NCBI GenBank assembly: GCA_964036275.1
Contig: OZ038436.1
Location: 5,736,936 to 5,800,935 of the forward strand
From: Litoditis marina
Lineage: Eukaryota; Nematoda; Chromadorea; Rhabditida; Rhabditidae
Reading direction: 5' to 3'
Length of the DNA: 64,000 nt
Shown: positions 22,546 through 34,299 of the stretch, piece by piece
Position numbering within the stretch: position 1 is the stretch's first letter
Layout: the number at the start of each line of letters is the position of its first letter
Program-made: the position numbers and the translations under genes
Notes under the pieces: generated by a model
Told to the model about the DNA's origin: nothing
Databases searched by the model: none
The model's input: the letters and a program-made list of their open reading frames with translations, nothing else

Positions 22546-25500
22546 GCGTTCGTTAATTCAAAGTCAAACTGTTTGTTCCTGATTAAATTTTGGACTGAGT
22601 AAGTCTAAGCTTTTCTTCTGAGCTGTTTTTACTGGTTACCAATGCGCCTATGACCAAATATCATGAACCCTTATAATTTTTTGTATTTTAATTTTCATCA
22701 AAAAATGTTGCTCACCGTAAGTTTTGCCTGTAGACGAATGCACTAGCTCTGGAAAAAGTTGTAATGAAACTGTTCAGAAAAACGATTTTTTATAATGTTC
22801 TTCCTATTGTGAATAATCCGATTGCTTTTCATTCACGAAGGAAGGTTTCCACCGCCTAGTGTTTGACTCAGTCTTTCAAATTTCACATTAAAACTATAAT
22901 TTACAATTTAGTTATTTTTCCCCAGAATTTATGATGCACAACGAAAGTATTTGGTACTTCACCAAATTGGAGTTCTGAGAGAATGCGTGAAAAACAAGAG
23001 AAAACAGTGAAAGTATCTACTTTTCCCATCAAATTTGTTATATTCTCATTTTAACGCAACAAAAGCCCCGTCCCTTAATGTAAAGGTGAAACGGGGGTAT
23101 TATCACTCAAATGTTTCTAGCGCACTATTGAAGCCGGTGACACGTCACGCTGTAGTGTGTCCAATAAACTCAAGCCATTGTTATAAGAACATCACGAGTT
23201 TTCAAGAATTAGAAATATTAGGTGATCTAGTTACATAGTTGTATAAACTTTTTATCTTTTTTCCTTTATTAGTGCATTGATACAAACACATTTGTATAAT
23301 TTCCGAATTCCATATATCGCTTTTCCTTTGTTTTGAAATAAATAAAGGTAACCGCCATTTTCAAGATTCATCACTCAATTGTTTCTAGCGCACTATTAAA
23401 ACCATTGAAGGATCGACCTTATTAATTTTTCTTACAATACAACATTTTGTATTGAAGCACATCTATGTTTTTAAGATAAATTGAATATAAAATAATCTTC
23501 ATCTTTTCGCTTTAGTTTTTTACATCAATTTTTCATATATATTGTGCAACCCACCATTTTCAAGATTATCGGTGATGAGAATTCCGTGAATCAAGCAGCA
23601 CGGAACATCTTGGGGAATTAGGATCTGAAAAAAAGTTGAAAGTTTCGAATTCCGTTCAACAGTTTTTGTTTAAAAGTTGCCATTCACTGACAATGCTCGA
23701 GTTAAAAAAGAGTCGAAACGAGAATATTCGAGTAATTCAGTTTTTAGAATGCGTGAAACAATTGATGAGATCTCGCCACCGGGATAACTTGCCAAATTGT
23801 GCCAGAAATGTACCGGGTGCCAACTATACTGTTAGTTAATTGCACATTCACGTGAAACACGTTCAACACAGCAGAACTCAGAAACGTGCAATGACAAAGT
23901 GCGTGATGCCTCATCAGAATAAAATAGAATAGAATAGAATAGATTTATTCGTGATTTAACACGTGACTTTCCACATTGTTAGGTGTGACACTCCGATTGG
24001 AGAAATGTAGAAAAATAAGATGATGGAAAAAGAATAGAATAGAATAGGGTATAGTAGCCCTGTTACGCGCTCATAGTGATAGATGCAACTAGACAGTGTT
24101 GTACGATTGCACGGCGATTGTGCGATTGTACATGTTTTTGTCAGACAGTAGTGATTAGGAAAAACCTTCTGGGAAGACCTTGTTGTTGTATTGTAGATAT
24201 CATTTGGTGATTTATGCTTTGGTTGGGACTAGATGATAATGAAAACCCCTCATTTTGCTTTGATACTAGAAGTAAATTGAATGCCAACTTCACGCGACTA
24301 GTCAATTTACTTCTAGTATCAAAGCAAAATAGTTGATTGGACACCCCCGCCTACTTTTCTCAGAGCGAGTCTCATAGAAAACACAGTTCCTTGCTAATCT
24401 ATTTTCATACTATCCGATATTGTTCTGCGCAGATGTACCACATACCGGCAATTAAGTGGATCTGATTCAGTTTATGTTGATTAGGGAAACACTAAAGTGT
24501 GAGTGTTCGCAAAAAACTGCACTAATAGCCTTTCGTTGTTCGTGTCAACATAATTTGAGCAAATAGTTTTTCTATTGATGAATTTAAGTATTACTGTACA
24601 TTTCACGCTCGATTATTTTTTTCTTTTTTTTTTGAAATAACGCCTTTACTTCGTGTAGAAACTTCTCTTCTGACTGAATGTTCAGTATGATTTCCGTGAA
24701 CTAATAGTTTGTAGTTTGATTTCACTGATAAAAATTACATTCACTCCGCTTACTTTTGTCTATCCGTATCTTATACTATTCATATTTTGACTCTTATATT
24801 ATACTATTATTCATTATACTTATACTATTCATATTTTGACTCTTATATTATCATTGTTCAATACATGCAATATTAAATATACCAACGCTTCCGTGGATCC
24901 ACTTATTACTATTAACAGTGAAACACTCCAATACGAAACATAGTGTTTACAAGACTACTATAAAACAATACATCTTTCTCATTACTATCGGATCCAATAT
25001 ACTGTGCGCTGTGAACAATTATTCACTATTTAGACTAAATCAGCATCTTTTTCTTTTCTCTCTCGATTTATTTTTACCTTTTTCTGAATTCCACCACATA
25101 CATTCATTGACAAACACCTCTTCAATTCATTGGAGGGCAGCATTTGACTTTATAACGTGTGTTTAGCATATTACAGTCCCAAATTAAGAAAAACATATAG
25201 TTAGCTGCTGTGTTTTTAGTTTGAACTCACCATAATCCAGATGTATTTTCTCTACATTACATATCATAAATTACATACCAAACTACAACCCACAATTTGA
25301 CTCTATTTATAAACGTTCATGTTTGTGATACTACTATGTTATATCCCTACATACCTTTAACCTTTCACCTTTTAGCTCTACTTTTTGTGTGAATCAAACT
25401 TCAACCCAGATTTTTCATTCTTTATAAATGTCCATTTTCTCACTTTGAACGTATTTGTGAATCTGGTTTTTGGCCTTCGAATGAGCTGTTCGTCTACTTT

Positions 25501-25674
25501 CATCGAATAATCGGAAATGGCAGATGAAATCTGGAAGAAATCAAAGTTGTAGTTTGTAGTTGGATTCCTTGTGCTCTACTTGTTTCAATTATTTAAATTT
25601 GCAAGAGAAACAGAGAGTGAGACATGGAGAAAGGGATAAAAAGAGAGATTCAGTAGTCAAATGTTTCAACGTAC

Positions 25675-25849
25675 ATTCATAGTCAGCGGTTTCCTGTCGA
25701 ACTCCCTGCACCCGCCCTGCACTCGAATCGAGTCGGGAACCGGCGGATTCAGAATGGAATCCACGTCGATTTTTTCCAGAATCTCGTCGTCAAAATAGAA
25801 GCGGAAAAGCGTCGAACCACTTCGCGCAGTCGACAAAATCAACGAGAAA
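25675..25849 (-). CDS. Internal exon of unrecognised gene (copy C, intact)
   Basis: A TTTATTTCAG acceptor precedes 175 bases with one long open frame of 58 codons, ending at a GTACGT donor. The peptide starts FSLILSTARSGS and includes FRFYFDDEILEKIDVDS and one Cys in RVQGGCREF. It looks like a folded, mixed beta/acidic region with no known motif. Copies A and B align to it, but a 56-base deletion removes the segment after NPP and shifts the frame. Entry phase is 2 and exit phase 0, which fits the exon at 9367-9530 and its copy near 22211-22375. The product is not recognised. Confidence 0.5.
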
Positions 25850-26022
25850 CTGAAATAAATTTCGATAACAATACAACAAAATTGAATTGAATTACAATTT
25901 TGTCTTGTACAAAATTCATTATCGTACATTCGCAAACTACACGAAATGACAATTTCGAGTGACGAAATGTCATTGTTATATTGCAGAGGAAGAACGCATG
26001 AACTATGTTCACAATCAAATTT

Positions 26023-26052
26023 CTATATAAAGGGGCATTGAAACATCGAGAT
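26023..26052 (-). promoter_or_regulatory. GTTTCA/TATATA cassette (copy C)
   Basis: This block of about 29 bases is identical to 751-780 while both flanks have diverged strongly, which points to constraint on the block itself. Confidence 0.35.
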
Positions 26053-26331
26053 AATGAAAACAGCACATCAATTTAATCGAAACTAAATGAATACTAGAAA
26101 TCAAACTGCTTCATCACTTGGACTATATGACCTGATTACTCAAAACAAGTTGTATAATTCTTTTTTCTGTTGAATCGAATGATACGATATGATTATGATA
26201 CAGGTAAACAACGATTATCTCCAATAGGCGGTTGTGTTATGCGCGCTGAGATGTTTCATGCACTCTATTTATCATAGCATTCGTATGTTCCAGTAATGCG
26301 TCGTACAGATGGAACGGTCACATAAACCTAC

Positions 26332-26403
26332 TTCTGACATGTTTGAAACAGACTGAAGTCGAGAAACGCGTGTTGGCCTGGTTCCAAATCGAAGTTGTGC
26401 CAT
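26332..26403 (-). CDS. Candidate first coding exon of unrecognised membrane-protein gene (copy C)
   Basis: This minus-strand exon runs from an ATG at 26403 through 24 codons (starting MAQLRFGTRPTRVSRL) to a GTAGGT donor. The matching exons in copies A and B have the same ATG and length but carry TAG where copy C has CAG, so only copy C is open. The encoded stretch is basic and hydrophilic, as a cytosolic N-terminus could be. The exon ends in phase 0 while the next recognised exon needs phase 2, so an exon is missing between them or this exon does not belong. No product is recognised. The call rests on conservation, the start codon and the donor. Confidence 0.4.
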
Positions 26404-26562
26404 TCGTTTATTTGGAGTAGTTTCTGAAAGTTTTTATTTCGAAAAGGAAAAAAAAAACACGTAACTAGGTTCCAACAGCTCGCCGCTTCTTACACTAAGG
26501 GTGAAAAATGTGTATCATTCTCTTTTCGGATAATAATTCGATTCAACTGGATGAATGCATTA

Positions 26563-26796
26563 TTAAAGGTGGTCTGACAGGAACCGAATCCCGTGCTTTG
26601 CGCTCCATGTTTAATTCCGTGGCTTCAATGTAGTTGCGCTACAAAAACTACCTTATTGATGTTTTGTGGATCATTGAATCACAGTTCATTCGCGGAGATT
26701 CGAAAACTTGGTTTTTGGGGCACATTTGCGTCAGAGCGAATGACTTAACCGTGGAGCACAAGGCACGAGATTGGGTTCCTGTCAGGCCATCTTTAA
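26563..26796. mobile_element. Foldback MITE with TTAAAGGTGG ends
   Basis: TTAAAGGTGGTCTGACAGG on the left matches the inverse of CCTGTCAGGCCATCTTTAA on the right. The arms continue for about 60 bp. Confidence 0.75.
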
Positions 26797-27055
26797 TGTT
26801 GAATCGTTGTAAACAAACTCACTGTTGTAACGCAATCAATAAATATGTAGAAAAGGAATAATTTCATTGAAGAATGCGAGCTCAAAATCGGAAAATCATG
26901 CCTGAAATGTGACATTTTACATACTTCGATCAAAATTGGACATAACATTCTAATAATGAAAATTTCGGTCGATACAATCATCACATTTAAAAAAAACAAT
27001 ACATACAGCTACTTTACCCATGTAATCTGGTATAAGCTAGTTCTGGTGTTAAAGA

Positions 27056-27165
27056 AGGACGATTATGTGCTCCAATCCGAACGCTTCAGTCCTTTCAACT
27101 GCAATAGATTTTTCAATTGCAGTTTAAAGGACTGACGCGCCGTGATTGGAGCAGATAATCGTCCT
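27056..27165. mobile_element. 110 bp hairpin MITE, copy 2
   Basis: Same hairpin family (AGGACGATTATGTG ... CAGATAATCGTCCT) with full-length arms. Confidence 0.85.
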
Positions 27166-27507
27166 GCTTTAATTGAGAATAGTAACCGCATGAGTGCAGT
27201 GAGAAACAAACGCATTCAACTGTTTCGTTCTCATTACGTATACTCTTCTACACCTGTGAGGGCTGGTACACTCGCCTCAAGTTCAAATGCAAAATACATA
27301 AGCTAAGCTATGATGTTCAAGCCGATTGGAACATTCAAAAAAAGTTTATTCAATGTTATCATCGGGATCAGGTGCGTTTTTTTTAATTATCCGCATGTTG
27401 GAGAGCAGAAAACTAGTTTTGAGCATGAGTGACACTAATTAGAACTGATTTTTTTTTGTTTCTACAACTGTCGGTTCACTGTGCTATAGTGGATGCCGAA
27501 TTTATAA

Positions 27508-27588
27508 ATTTCTGTCACTCGCCGGAATCGAACCTGCGAGCAAAAGTTTTGTAGCAGGGCGTTAACCACAGTGCTATTAGAGTGCATA
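27508..27588 (-). tRNA. tRNA-derived relic with perfect A-like and B boxes
   Basis: On the minus strand TAGCACTGTGGTTAACGC resembles a D-arm (A box), and GGTTCGATTCC is a perfect B box about 31 bases further on. The acceptor and anticodon arms do not fold into a normal cloverleaf. It is therefore a tRNA pseudogene or tRNA-derived repeat. Confidence 0.4.
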
Positions 27589-28455
27589 ATCGGCAATCTG
27601 CGGAATCGAGCACATGTGTGCGTACACAGCGGAAAGTGAGATATACAGTACCCTCCCGCCTTTCCGTTGGCGACGACTATAGGGTGCACTGAATGGTTGG
27701 TTATAGGTATCGTCAAAAAATTCCAGAGAGCGGTCATATAAATGTGCTCAGTAAAAGATGAACTCAGAAATCGTTTCGATTTTTTACGTTTTCTTCCCCT
27801 TCACAGAACTGAACGCAAGGCACCGTAGCGAAATTTGATGTGTTCAAAGAACCGCAGAATCGCAAGCTAGTTCAGGTACCCCGAGATACTTCCATACATA
27901 ACATATAACCTTATAACTATTTCTGTCTGTGGTGACCAGCCCTATTTATTTGCAAACCCTATAACGTTATGCGCGGCAAACTAGTCTAAAATATGTGAAC
28001 CGTGTGCCAATTAGGTTGGTTAACTCGAATGATGAATTGTATATATCTGCTCTACTTGAGCAGCAGCTGTGTTATAAAATCTTTTCCTTTTGTCCTTATT
28101 CAACTAAACTCGCTCACAATCTTAGGCCGTAGAAGACTATTGTTAGTCAATGACACAGTTATCTGAAACATGTTAAACACAGCAGAACTCAAAAACGACA
28201 AAATGACAAAAGGCACGATGCCTAATTAGAATCCTCACTTTACGTGAGTATTCAATTCACTCCTAGTAAATGAAAGTTGGATTCTAACTTTGCCTTCAGG
28301 TCGTGAAATCGAAAAACAGTCGACGACCTAGGAAAAGCGCACATTTGAACACGGCAGCTAACGACGTAATAAATATATTGGAAATTGGGGAAAAACAATT
28401 GAAGCGGCGCTCAGAGTGCAATCGAACACAGTATTCCAATGGGAAATTAGCACAA

Positions 28456-28465
28456 GGGGGGGGGG
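28456..28465 (+). repeat. G10 tract
   Basis: Ten consecutive G in an A/T-rich context. Confidence 0.9.
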
Positions 28466-28658
28466 TAGAAAATCGATACTATTATGATTAATCAATCAAT
28501 AAACTATATAAAGTTTATGTATTTGAATAACATATATGCATTTGTCAGTAAAGCGCTGAATTGAAATTCAAATAAATGAATAAACTGCCAATAACTTATT
28601 TTGCTAGTAGCGAAATCAGCAACACGTTTCGATTGTTTCTTCAGCAATAGTGTTGAAA

Positions 28659-28769
28659 GAAGATGATTATGTGGTCCAATCCCAACGCTTCAGTCCTTTA
28701 AACTGCAATATGTTTTTCAATTGCAGTTTAAAGGACCGAAGCATCGGGGTTTGTCTATATATTTGTCCT
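28659..28769. mobile_element. 110 bp hairpin MITE, copy 3 (diverged right arm)
   Basis: The left arm is intact (GATGATTATGTGGTCC). The right arm is mutated to TCTATATATTTGTCCT. Confidence 0.75.
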
Positions 28770-29897
28770 ATTTTGAGGTCCCATTGTTCCAATTTCAACT
28801 TCAATGTCTGACCACCAATAAATATTCGATTGGGAAGTGTAGGGAATCGGACTAGGAATAAACTTTGATAAGTATGAGTGAAGTGAGTATAGGGAATGAA
28901 ATGGTGAAGTTCAAACGAATAGTAATAATAATTAAAGAGAAATATTGTTGATTTCATATAAACAAAAATACTGCATTTTGTGGGGTGGGAGACTTGTGAA
29001 ACAAACATGAAACTCTGTGCCCGGACGAGATTCTAATTAACTCTCCTCTCTCAAGGAGAACTTCCAATTACCGCAAGAACCATGGAAAAAGCAACAGCTG
29101 TGCACGCTTTTTTTAAAGCTGTGTGTAGTCTGATCACAACGTGTTTCAGTCAAAATACGAGAATTCTGCTGTCTTAACAGAGCAAACTACAGTTTTTTTT
29201 ATAACCGAAAAATAGTGGAATACTCATCAATGAAGTACGATATCGATTAAGAGAACCTTTGTAGTTTGGTGTTCAACACTAGGGTTGTTAAGATCGAAAC
29301 CGAAAACTGATTAATGTCGAAAAAAGGGACAATATCAGTTTCTATGACATGATATCGCCCTGGTATCGCTCAAAAACCTCATGAGATACCTCATGAGCAT
29401 AATCTCACGAACTTCTCATGAGATTTTTCGATTGCTATGTATCAACATTAGAACTTCACGAGTAGCTGATGTGTTCATGAGATTCTCATGAAAAACTCAC
29501 ATGAACATCTCGTGGGGTTGGACAGTTTGCTAAGCCGCCTGATATTTGACAGACAAAATGACTGATGAGTTCATATTTAATCAAAGTGTTATATTGGATG
29601 GAAAATCAAGAATACAAACTAAGAGTGAAAATAGGAATTTGTTTCATATAAATTAAGGAAAAGAAACGACATTTAAATAAACAGAATTAGGCTAAATGAA
29701 ATCGAGTTAACGAGGATGAAGTTAATACATGAATGATTGAATGAATTAAGAGTAATGAGTATATCAATGAAGTTTCATGAATGAACAAAATCATATGCAT
29801 CGGACTTTCACTGAAAATGTAGATCAAAAACGTTAGCCAATAGTACAGACGCAAGCATGAAATATAATCTATACAAGTAGAACAGTTCTAGGGTTGA

Positions 29898-30007
29898 AGA
29901 AGGACGGTTATGTGGTCCAATCACAACGCTTCAGTCCTCTGAACTGCAATACATTTTTCAATCGCAGTTTAAAGGACCGATGACAGGCATTGGTCCATAA
30001 ACGTCCT
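29898..30007. mobile_element. 110 bp hairpin MITE, copy 4
   Basis: Left arm AGGACGGTTATGTGG; right arm ends in TCCATAAACGTCCT with several changes. Confidence 0.8.
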
Positions 30008-30300
30008 GCTCCAAGTTCCAATTTCAATTCAATGTATGAACGTAGAAAAGTGCCAATGTTGAATTGGCCATTGTTATAGAATTGGAGAAGAAGTGAGCTG
30101 AATGTTTTATGCGCGCGTGAATTGGAAAAGCCATTAGGAAGCGATTAACTCATGCAGAAACGCTATTCGAGGGCCCCACCAGCAACACCCAAATAGCCTA
30201 ATTGAAAAGACAGAAAGGTTGGAGTACTAGTAGTCAAAGTCATGTGAAACGACGTGTAAAGTTAAATGTCAATTGTCAATGAACGTTTCACGTAAAACAA

Positions 30301-30537
30301 GGTGAATTCTATATCTAACCGGGTTTTTAGGTAACCTAACCCTTTTTGGTAACCTATTTTTCAGGTTACCTCAGTAGGTAACCGGACGGTAACCTGAAGT
30401 GAAAAACCGGTTACCTGTTTTTCTGAGGCAAAATGTGGTTTTTACCGTTAGTTCGAACGGTAACTGGATTTTAGTGTCAGGTTACTTTCAGGTTACCTAC
30501 CAAGGTAACCTCAAAAATACGTTACCAAAAAAGGGTT
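30301..30537. mobile_element. GTAACC-rich MITE, truncated copy 5
   Basis: The left terminus GGTGAATTCTATATC is intact, but the element breaks off after AAAAAAGGGTTGTT without its right terminus. Confidence 0.65.
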
Positions 30538-30539
30538 GT

Positions 30540-32160
30540 TACTAGTAGACAGTGTAACCTTCACGGGAGACCTGTAGAGTGAGTATTGGGTTGCTTTACA
30601 TCTGGTTGAAAGTACAGTTTTTCGAAACAGTAATCTCTTGAACTTTTCAGAAGTTTTAAAGTATATTTTGATTGTGTTTTTATCGTTTTCTCAATATGAT
30701 CTCAAACATGAAAAATGTTCACAAAATGATTGTTTGTACTGCTAGAACTTTTGTTTCGAATATTTTTTATACAACCATTACAGAATGCACATTTTTGGTA
30801 TTTTAAAGTAGCAGTTTTCAAAGGTATAGTAATATTTTGGTTCAATAATGCGCTGAGGTGTTTCACTCTGCTTGTATATTGATAGTCAGGTATTCATCAG
30901 TAATTTTCACGAAATATCTGTAGACTTATTTAGAATTATCCTCGGGCCAATTCTTAGATTTTTGATGCAAACAGGAACCTATTTTGAACTATATAATTCT
31001 AAATAAGTAATAGAACTTATCATTGAGCAGTTTCGAATGAGCAATCAAACAATTGAATAACTTAATATCGACTAAACATTCAATAATAAACATATTTCGA
31101 ACAGTCATGTGGAATTTGAAAAAAAAATATTCTGTGTTCATCACCTGAAAACGAACTGCCCGACCGACAATAGTTCGGAATCCAAGACTTTTTGCTTCTA
31201 ATATTATGTTCCATCAAAAACTCATGGAATATGTTGTTTTCGTCAAATTTTCATTGAAATGATGGAAATTCTCATACTCTACTCCCTTTGAATGCTTGGT
31301 AGGCGAAAAGTTGAGCTTGAACATTGAGTTAGAAGAGAAAGTAAACATTGGTTATCGAGTTTGTAACTACATGTGTTTATACATCATTTGAATCACAAGC
31401 AAGTGAGACACAAGAGAAAACTATGTCCCATTTTCACGTTTTCTACAAACCGCATTCTACAATAAGATGACAATTATTAATACAGACAAGTACATTTGCA
31501 TTGCATTGATTCGTGCATCAAGCCAACATAGTTAGTACACAGATACACAAAGAACATAAAAAATAGGAAAATTTGGTATTCAATTATCGTCAGATTTATC
31601 GTTTCCTTTACCACATGAAAGAGAACATACTTGAAACATGGTGAAAAACTGAAAAGCTTAAACGAACGCAGTTTCTCAGAAGTATGAAAAGATGAAGAAA
31701 TCCAAGTTAGTTTTTGTATGACTGACGTTTGAATGTTTCAGTGCACTATTATATCTGGTGAAACACGAGCTTGTGTTGCATCTCTGCTTTCCTAGTTGTA
31801 ACTTCGCACAAAACGCACTAAGAGATCGTTAATCTAATATATTTGTTTTATTGAGAAAAATGTGTTGGTTCACTTTATGTTTCGTATAGCATGTTTAACT
31901 ACTTTCTAATAGACAGAATTGGATGAAATTAAAGAATTTGACGTTAGCTAGGGTAAAGTTATCAAAACAATGAACATAATGTATAAAGCTATTTGTTGAT
32001 AGTTGTTTTCATATCAAATCACGATATATTTTACGAATTCCGAACAAAAGACGACGAGAACAAACTACAAGCACCGAGGGGCAAAATACAACGTAAATTT
32101 TACAGAGAGAATCTCATTTGTTCATTTATTTTATCAATTTCAACGCGCACAGAAGCTTTA
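30540..32160. other. Gene-free stretch
   Basis: Mostly single-copy-looking A/T-rich sequence with no convincing exon. It holds a GCGCTGAGGTGTTTCACTC block at 30848 and two facing cassettes at 31727-31773. Confidence 0.5.
31727..31773. promoter_or_regulatory. Two facing GTTTCA cassettes sharing one TATATAATA block
   Basis: The plus strand reads TTGAATGTTTCAGTGCAC then TATTATATC. The minus strand reads CTCGTGTTTCACCAG then ATATAATAG. The AT block is common to both. Confidence 0.35.
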
Positions 32161-32181
32161 TAATATATTCAAATGGCGTAA

Positions 32182-32285
32182 AACGGACATTTTTTCCAAT
32201 GGGAACATCGTAGGTGCGCTGGATATGGTACATACATATCCAGCGCACCTACGATGTTCCCATTGGAAACAAATTTCCGTTCCAA
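32182..32285. mobile_element. Hairpin of about 100 bp with 31 bp perfect inner arms
   Basis: CCAATGGGAACATCGTAGGT runs on to GGATATG. A 7-base loop (GTACATA) and the exact inverse ending CCCATTGG follow. The outer arms (ACGGACATTTTTT against AAATTTCCGT) are imperfect. It is a MITE-like foldback. Confidence 0.85.
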
Positions 32286-33499
32286 AGGACAAAGGAAATC
32301 TGCATTTTTGAAATATTTGGTGTAGCATTCTCTCTCGCATCTTCTTATATCGTATATAATATGGCTACTGCAGGCATGCCTTTTTACAAAGATCTCCATT
32401 TTCTAGTTTTTATTCAAGTATCTATATCAGAAAAACTTGCAGGTGTCGTTGCAAAGTGATAAAACTGAAAATGTCCGCTATACTGTTAGTCAATTACACA
32501 GTCACGTGAAACATTTTAACCACAGCAGAATTCAGAAAAGTGCAATGACAAAGTGCACGATTCCTCATTAGAATGCTAACTTTACGTGAAGACAAAACAA
32601 TTTTTGCTGTCCGTTGCCATTTGTAGAAATCAGCAAGTACTACTTGTTATACAATTCCTGTATTCGTGAACACATTACGTTGTTTGAAATATCCCATACT
32701 TATATTGAGCGTGCTACATTGCAGCGCGCTTGACTGAAAACAAGACAAATTTGACACGATTGAAGCATTATGAGACAAAAAACACGTGAACTTCTCATGG
32801 ATATAATTTCATTATTATATGTTGCACAAAATGGGTGAACTGTATTATTATGAGTAATTTGATTCCATCTATAGTTCCCAGTAATTAATCATAAAACTTT
32901 ACACCTAAAAGAGAGACCGTACGTATGAGGGGCCGCATGTTACAAGATAAAAACTTATAACATTTGTTGAACGCGAACAATAACCTTTAAAGTTGACATT
33001 GTAATGTTCGATTGTAACTCAAAAACTGTGAGGTTAAGTGTGGTAACAAATTCTGATTCTCATGAGTATTCTTGTCGTGACTCGTTAGTTAAAAGTTGAA
33101 GTTACCCCCGTTCATCAAAGTTCCTTATGAATTTTGCAAAAACTCAGTTTTAATTTCAGGGGATTTTCCTCAAATCGCAAAAACATGTTGTAATTTGCAA
33201 TTCGGTCTGAATTGAACATGAAGACGAATAGTTTGTCATTAATGCGGGGCAAGTATGATCAATTGCTGCTGTTCAATGCATTTTCTCATGAAAACGCAAA
33301 CAATTTCAGAGATTTCCACAATTCGGTTCTCTTGAAATGTTTCGAAGTGAAATTGTGGTTGATCACATGAACGTTTCAACTGCTATGATCAAAACTCGAA
33401 ATAAATAATACTAATTTTGAAGAAACTGGTATCAATTAGACAAAAAAAAATCAGTGATTAATAGTTCTTATAAAAAGTTAAAGAAAAAGGTTTAGTACA

Positions 33500-34290
33500 G
33501 TTAGACCAATACAAAAAGGATTTTAATTGTTAATACTATTTTTGGTCGGAAAAACTTTGTGTAAATGAGAAGAGAAGAGAAACTTAAAAACGTTAGCAAC
33601 AAGTTGATAAGAAAAGATTTTTCGTCTAAATGTACTCAAACTCTCTGCTGCACCTCTGAAACGTAGATTCGAGTGAAACATTTGGTTGCACTTGACTTTG
33701 ATTGACCAACGGCTGGGCCGAAAATGTAATTGGTGACAGCTTTCATTGTCGGACTGTCTGCGTCTCCCGATCGCCACACTCTCTCGCTCGTATCTAGTTT
33801 GGTGTTGAACTGAGGTAGGTGGAGGAGGTTTGAAACTTAAACGGCTTTTTAATCTACATGTTAAAGCATTTATTTTGATAAACTATAACCAGAAGAAAAT
33901 CCAACCTAGATGGTTTGAAACCTTTGAAGCTATTTTGAAACCTAGAGTAGTTTGGTTAAATGAAGTAGGAAATCTCGTGTTGTGTTGAATTCCGAAAGAA
34001 TATGTTATGTTTCATGTTTGTTATCAAGTATGGATAATGTGTCGACGTTTACTTTTTTTGGTGAAAATCATGAAGTCTTCGAAAAACAAAAGAAGGCAAG
34101 ATATACGCACAACAATCTGTGTACATGAAGTCTGTGGCATGTATGGTTCCTCGTAACGAAGCGAAATGGAAGAACAAAAGTATAAAACATAAATATGAAT
34201 ATGTCGACGGTCATAGTTAACATTCTTGTCTGCTCATACTTTCATTCTGTTATTTATTTCATTGACGAAGACATCAAAGGATTAGTCTAC
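33500..34290. repeat. Segment duplicated at about 56440-57050
   Basis: It is closely matched at 33640-33815 (against 56520-56690). The match continues patchily through GCATGTATGGTTCC and ATATGTCGACG to about 34290. The best-conserved part is the candidate exon and the GAGACGCAGA-bearing region upstream of it. Confidence 0.75.
33654..33746 (-). CDS. Candidate first exon, unrecognised (copy 1)
   Basis: From an ATG at 33746 the minus strand has 31 open codons (starting MKAVTNYIFGPAVGQ, ending RIYVSE) to a possible GAG|GTGCAG donor. The copy at 56532-56624 encodes the same 31 residues. The two base differences I see inside it are both synonymous (GGC/GGG and GCA/GCG), while changes just upstream of the ATG would alter residues. 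That pattern suggests coding constraint. CGAGCGAGAGAGTGTGG and GGGAGACGCAGA lie just upstream, as in a promoter. No downstream exon or family is recognised. Confidence 0.4.
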
Positions 34291-34299
34291 AACTCTGAA

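Larger units (their letters stand above)
15405..25160. repeat. Segmental duplication, copy B
   Basis: This is the second direct copy of the unit starting at base 1. It has its own insertions, absent from copy A: about 17145-17880, a hAT-like element at 18024-18615 and a foldback element at 19808-19980. It lacks the copy A insertions. The match stops near 25160, shortly after the TTGGAGGGCAGC block shared with 13426. The two copies therefore serve as each other's empty-site reference. Confidence 0.9.
25666..26432. repeat. Third, more diverged partial copy (C) of the duplicated locus
   Basis: Three blocks match 440-1620 and 15850-16800: the exon at 25675-25849, the TATATAAAGGGGC block at 26023-26052 and the exon-like block at 26332-26403. 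The sequence between these blocks is much more diverged. This pattern suggests an older duplication in which the two exons and the short block changed least. Copy C keeps both exons open, whereas copies A and B are damaged there. Confidence 0.75.

Noticed and set aside
25839..26066. 75-codon minus frame covering the TATATAAAGG block
   Set aside because: The conserved part is only about 30 bases and the rest has no counterpart in copies A or B, so a regulatory or cassette reading fits better than coding.
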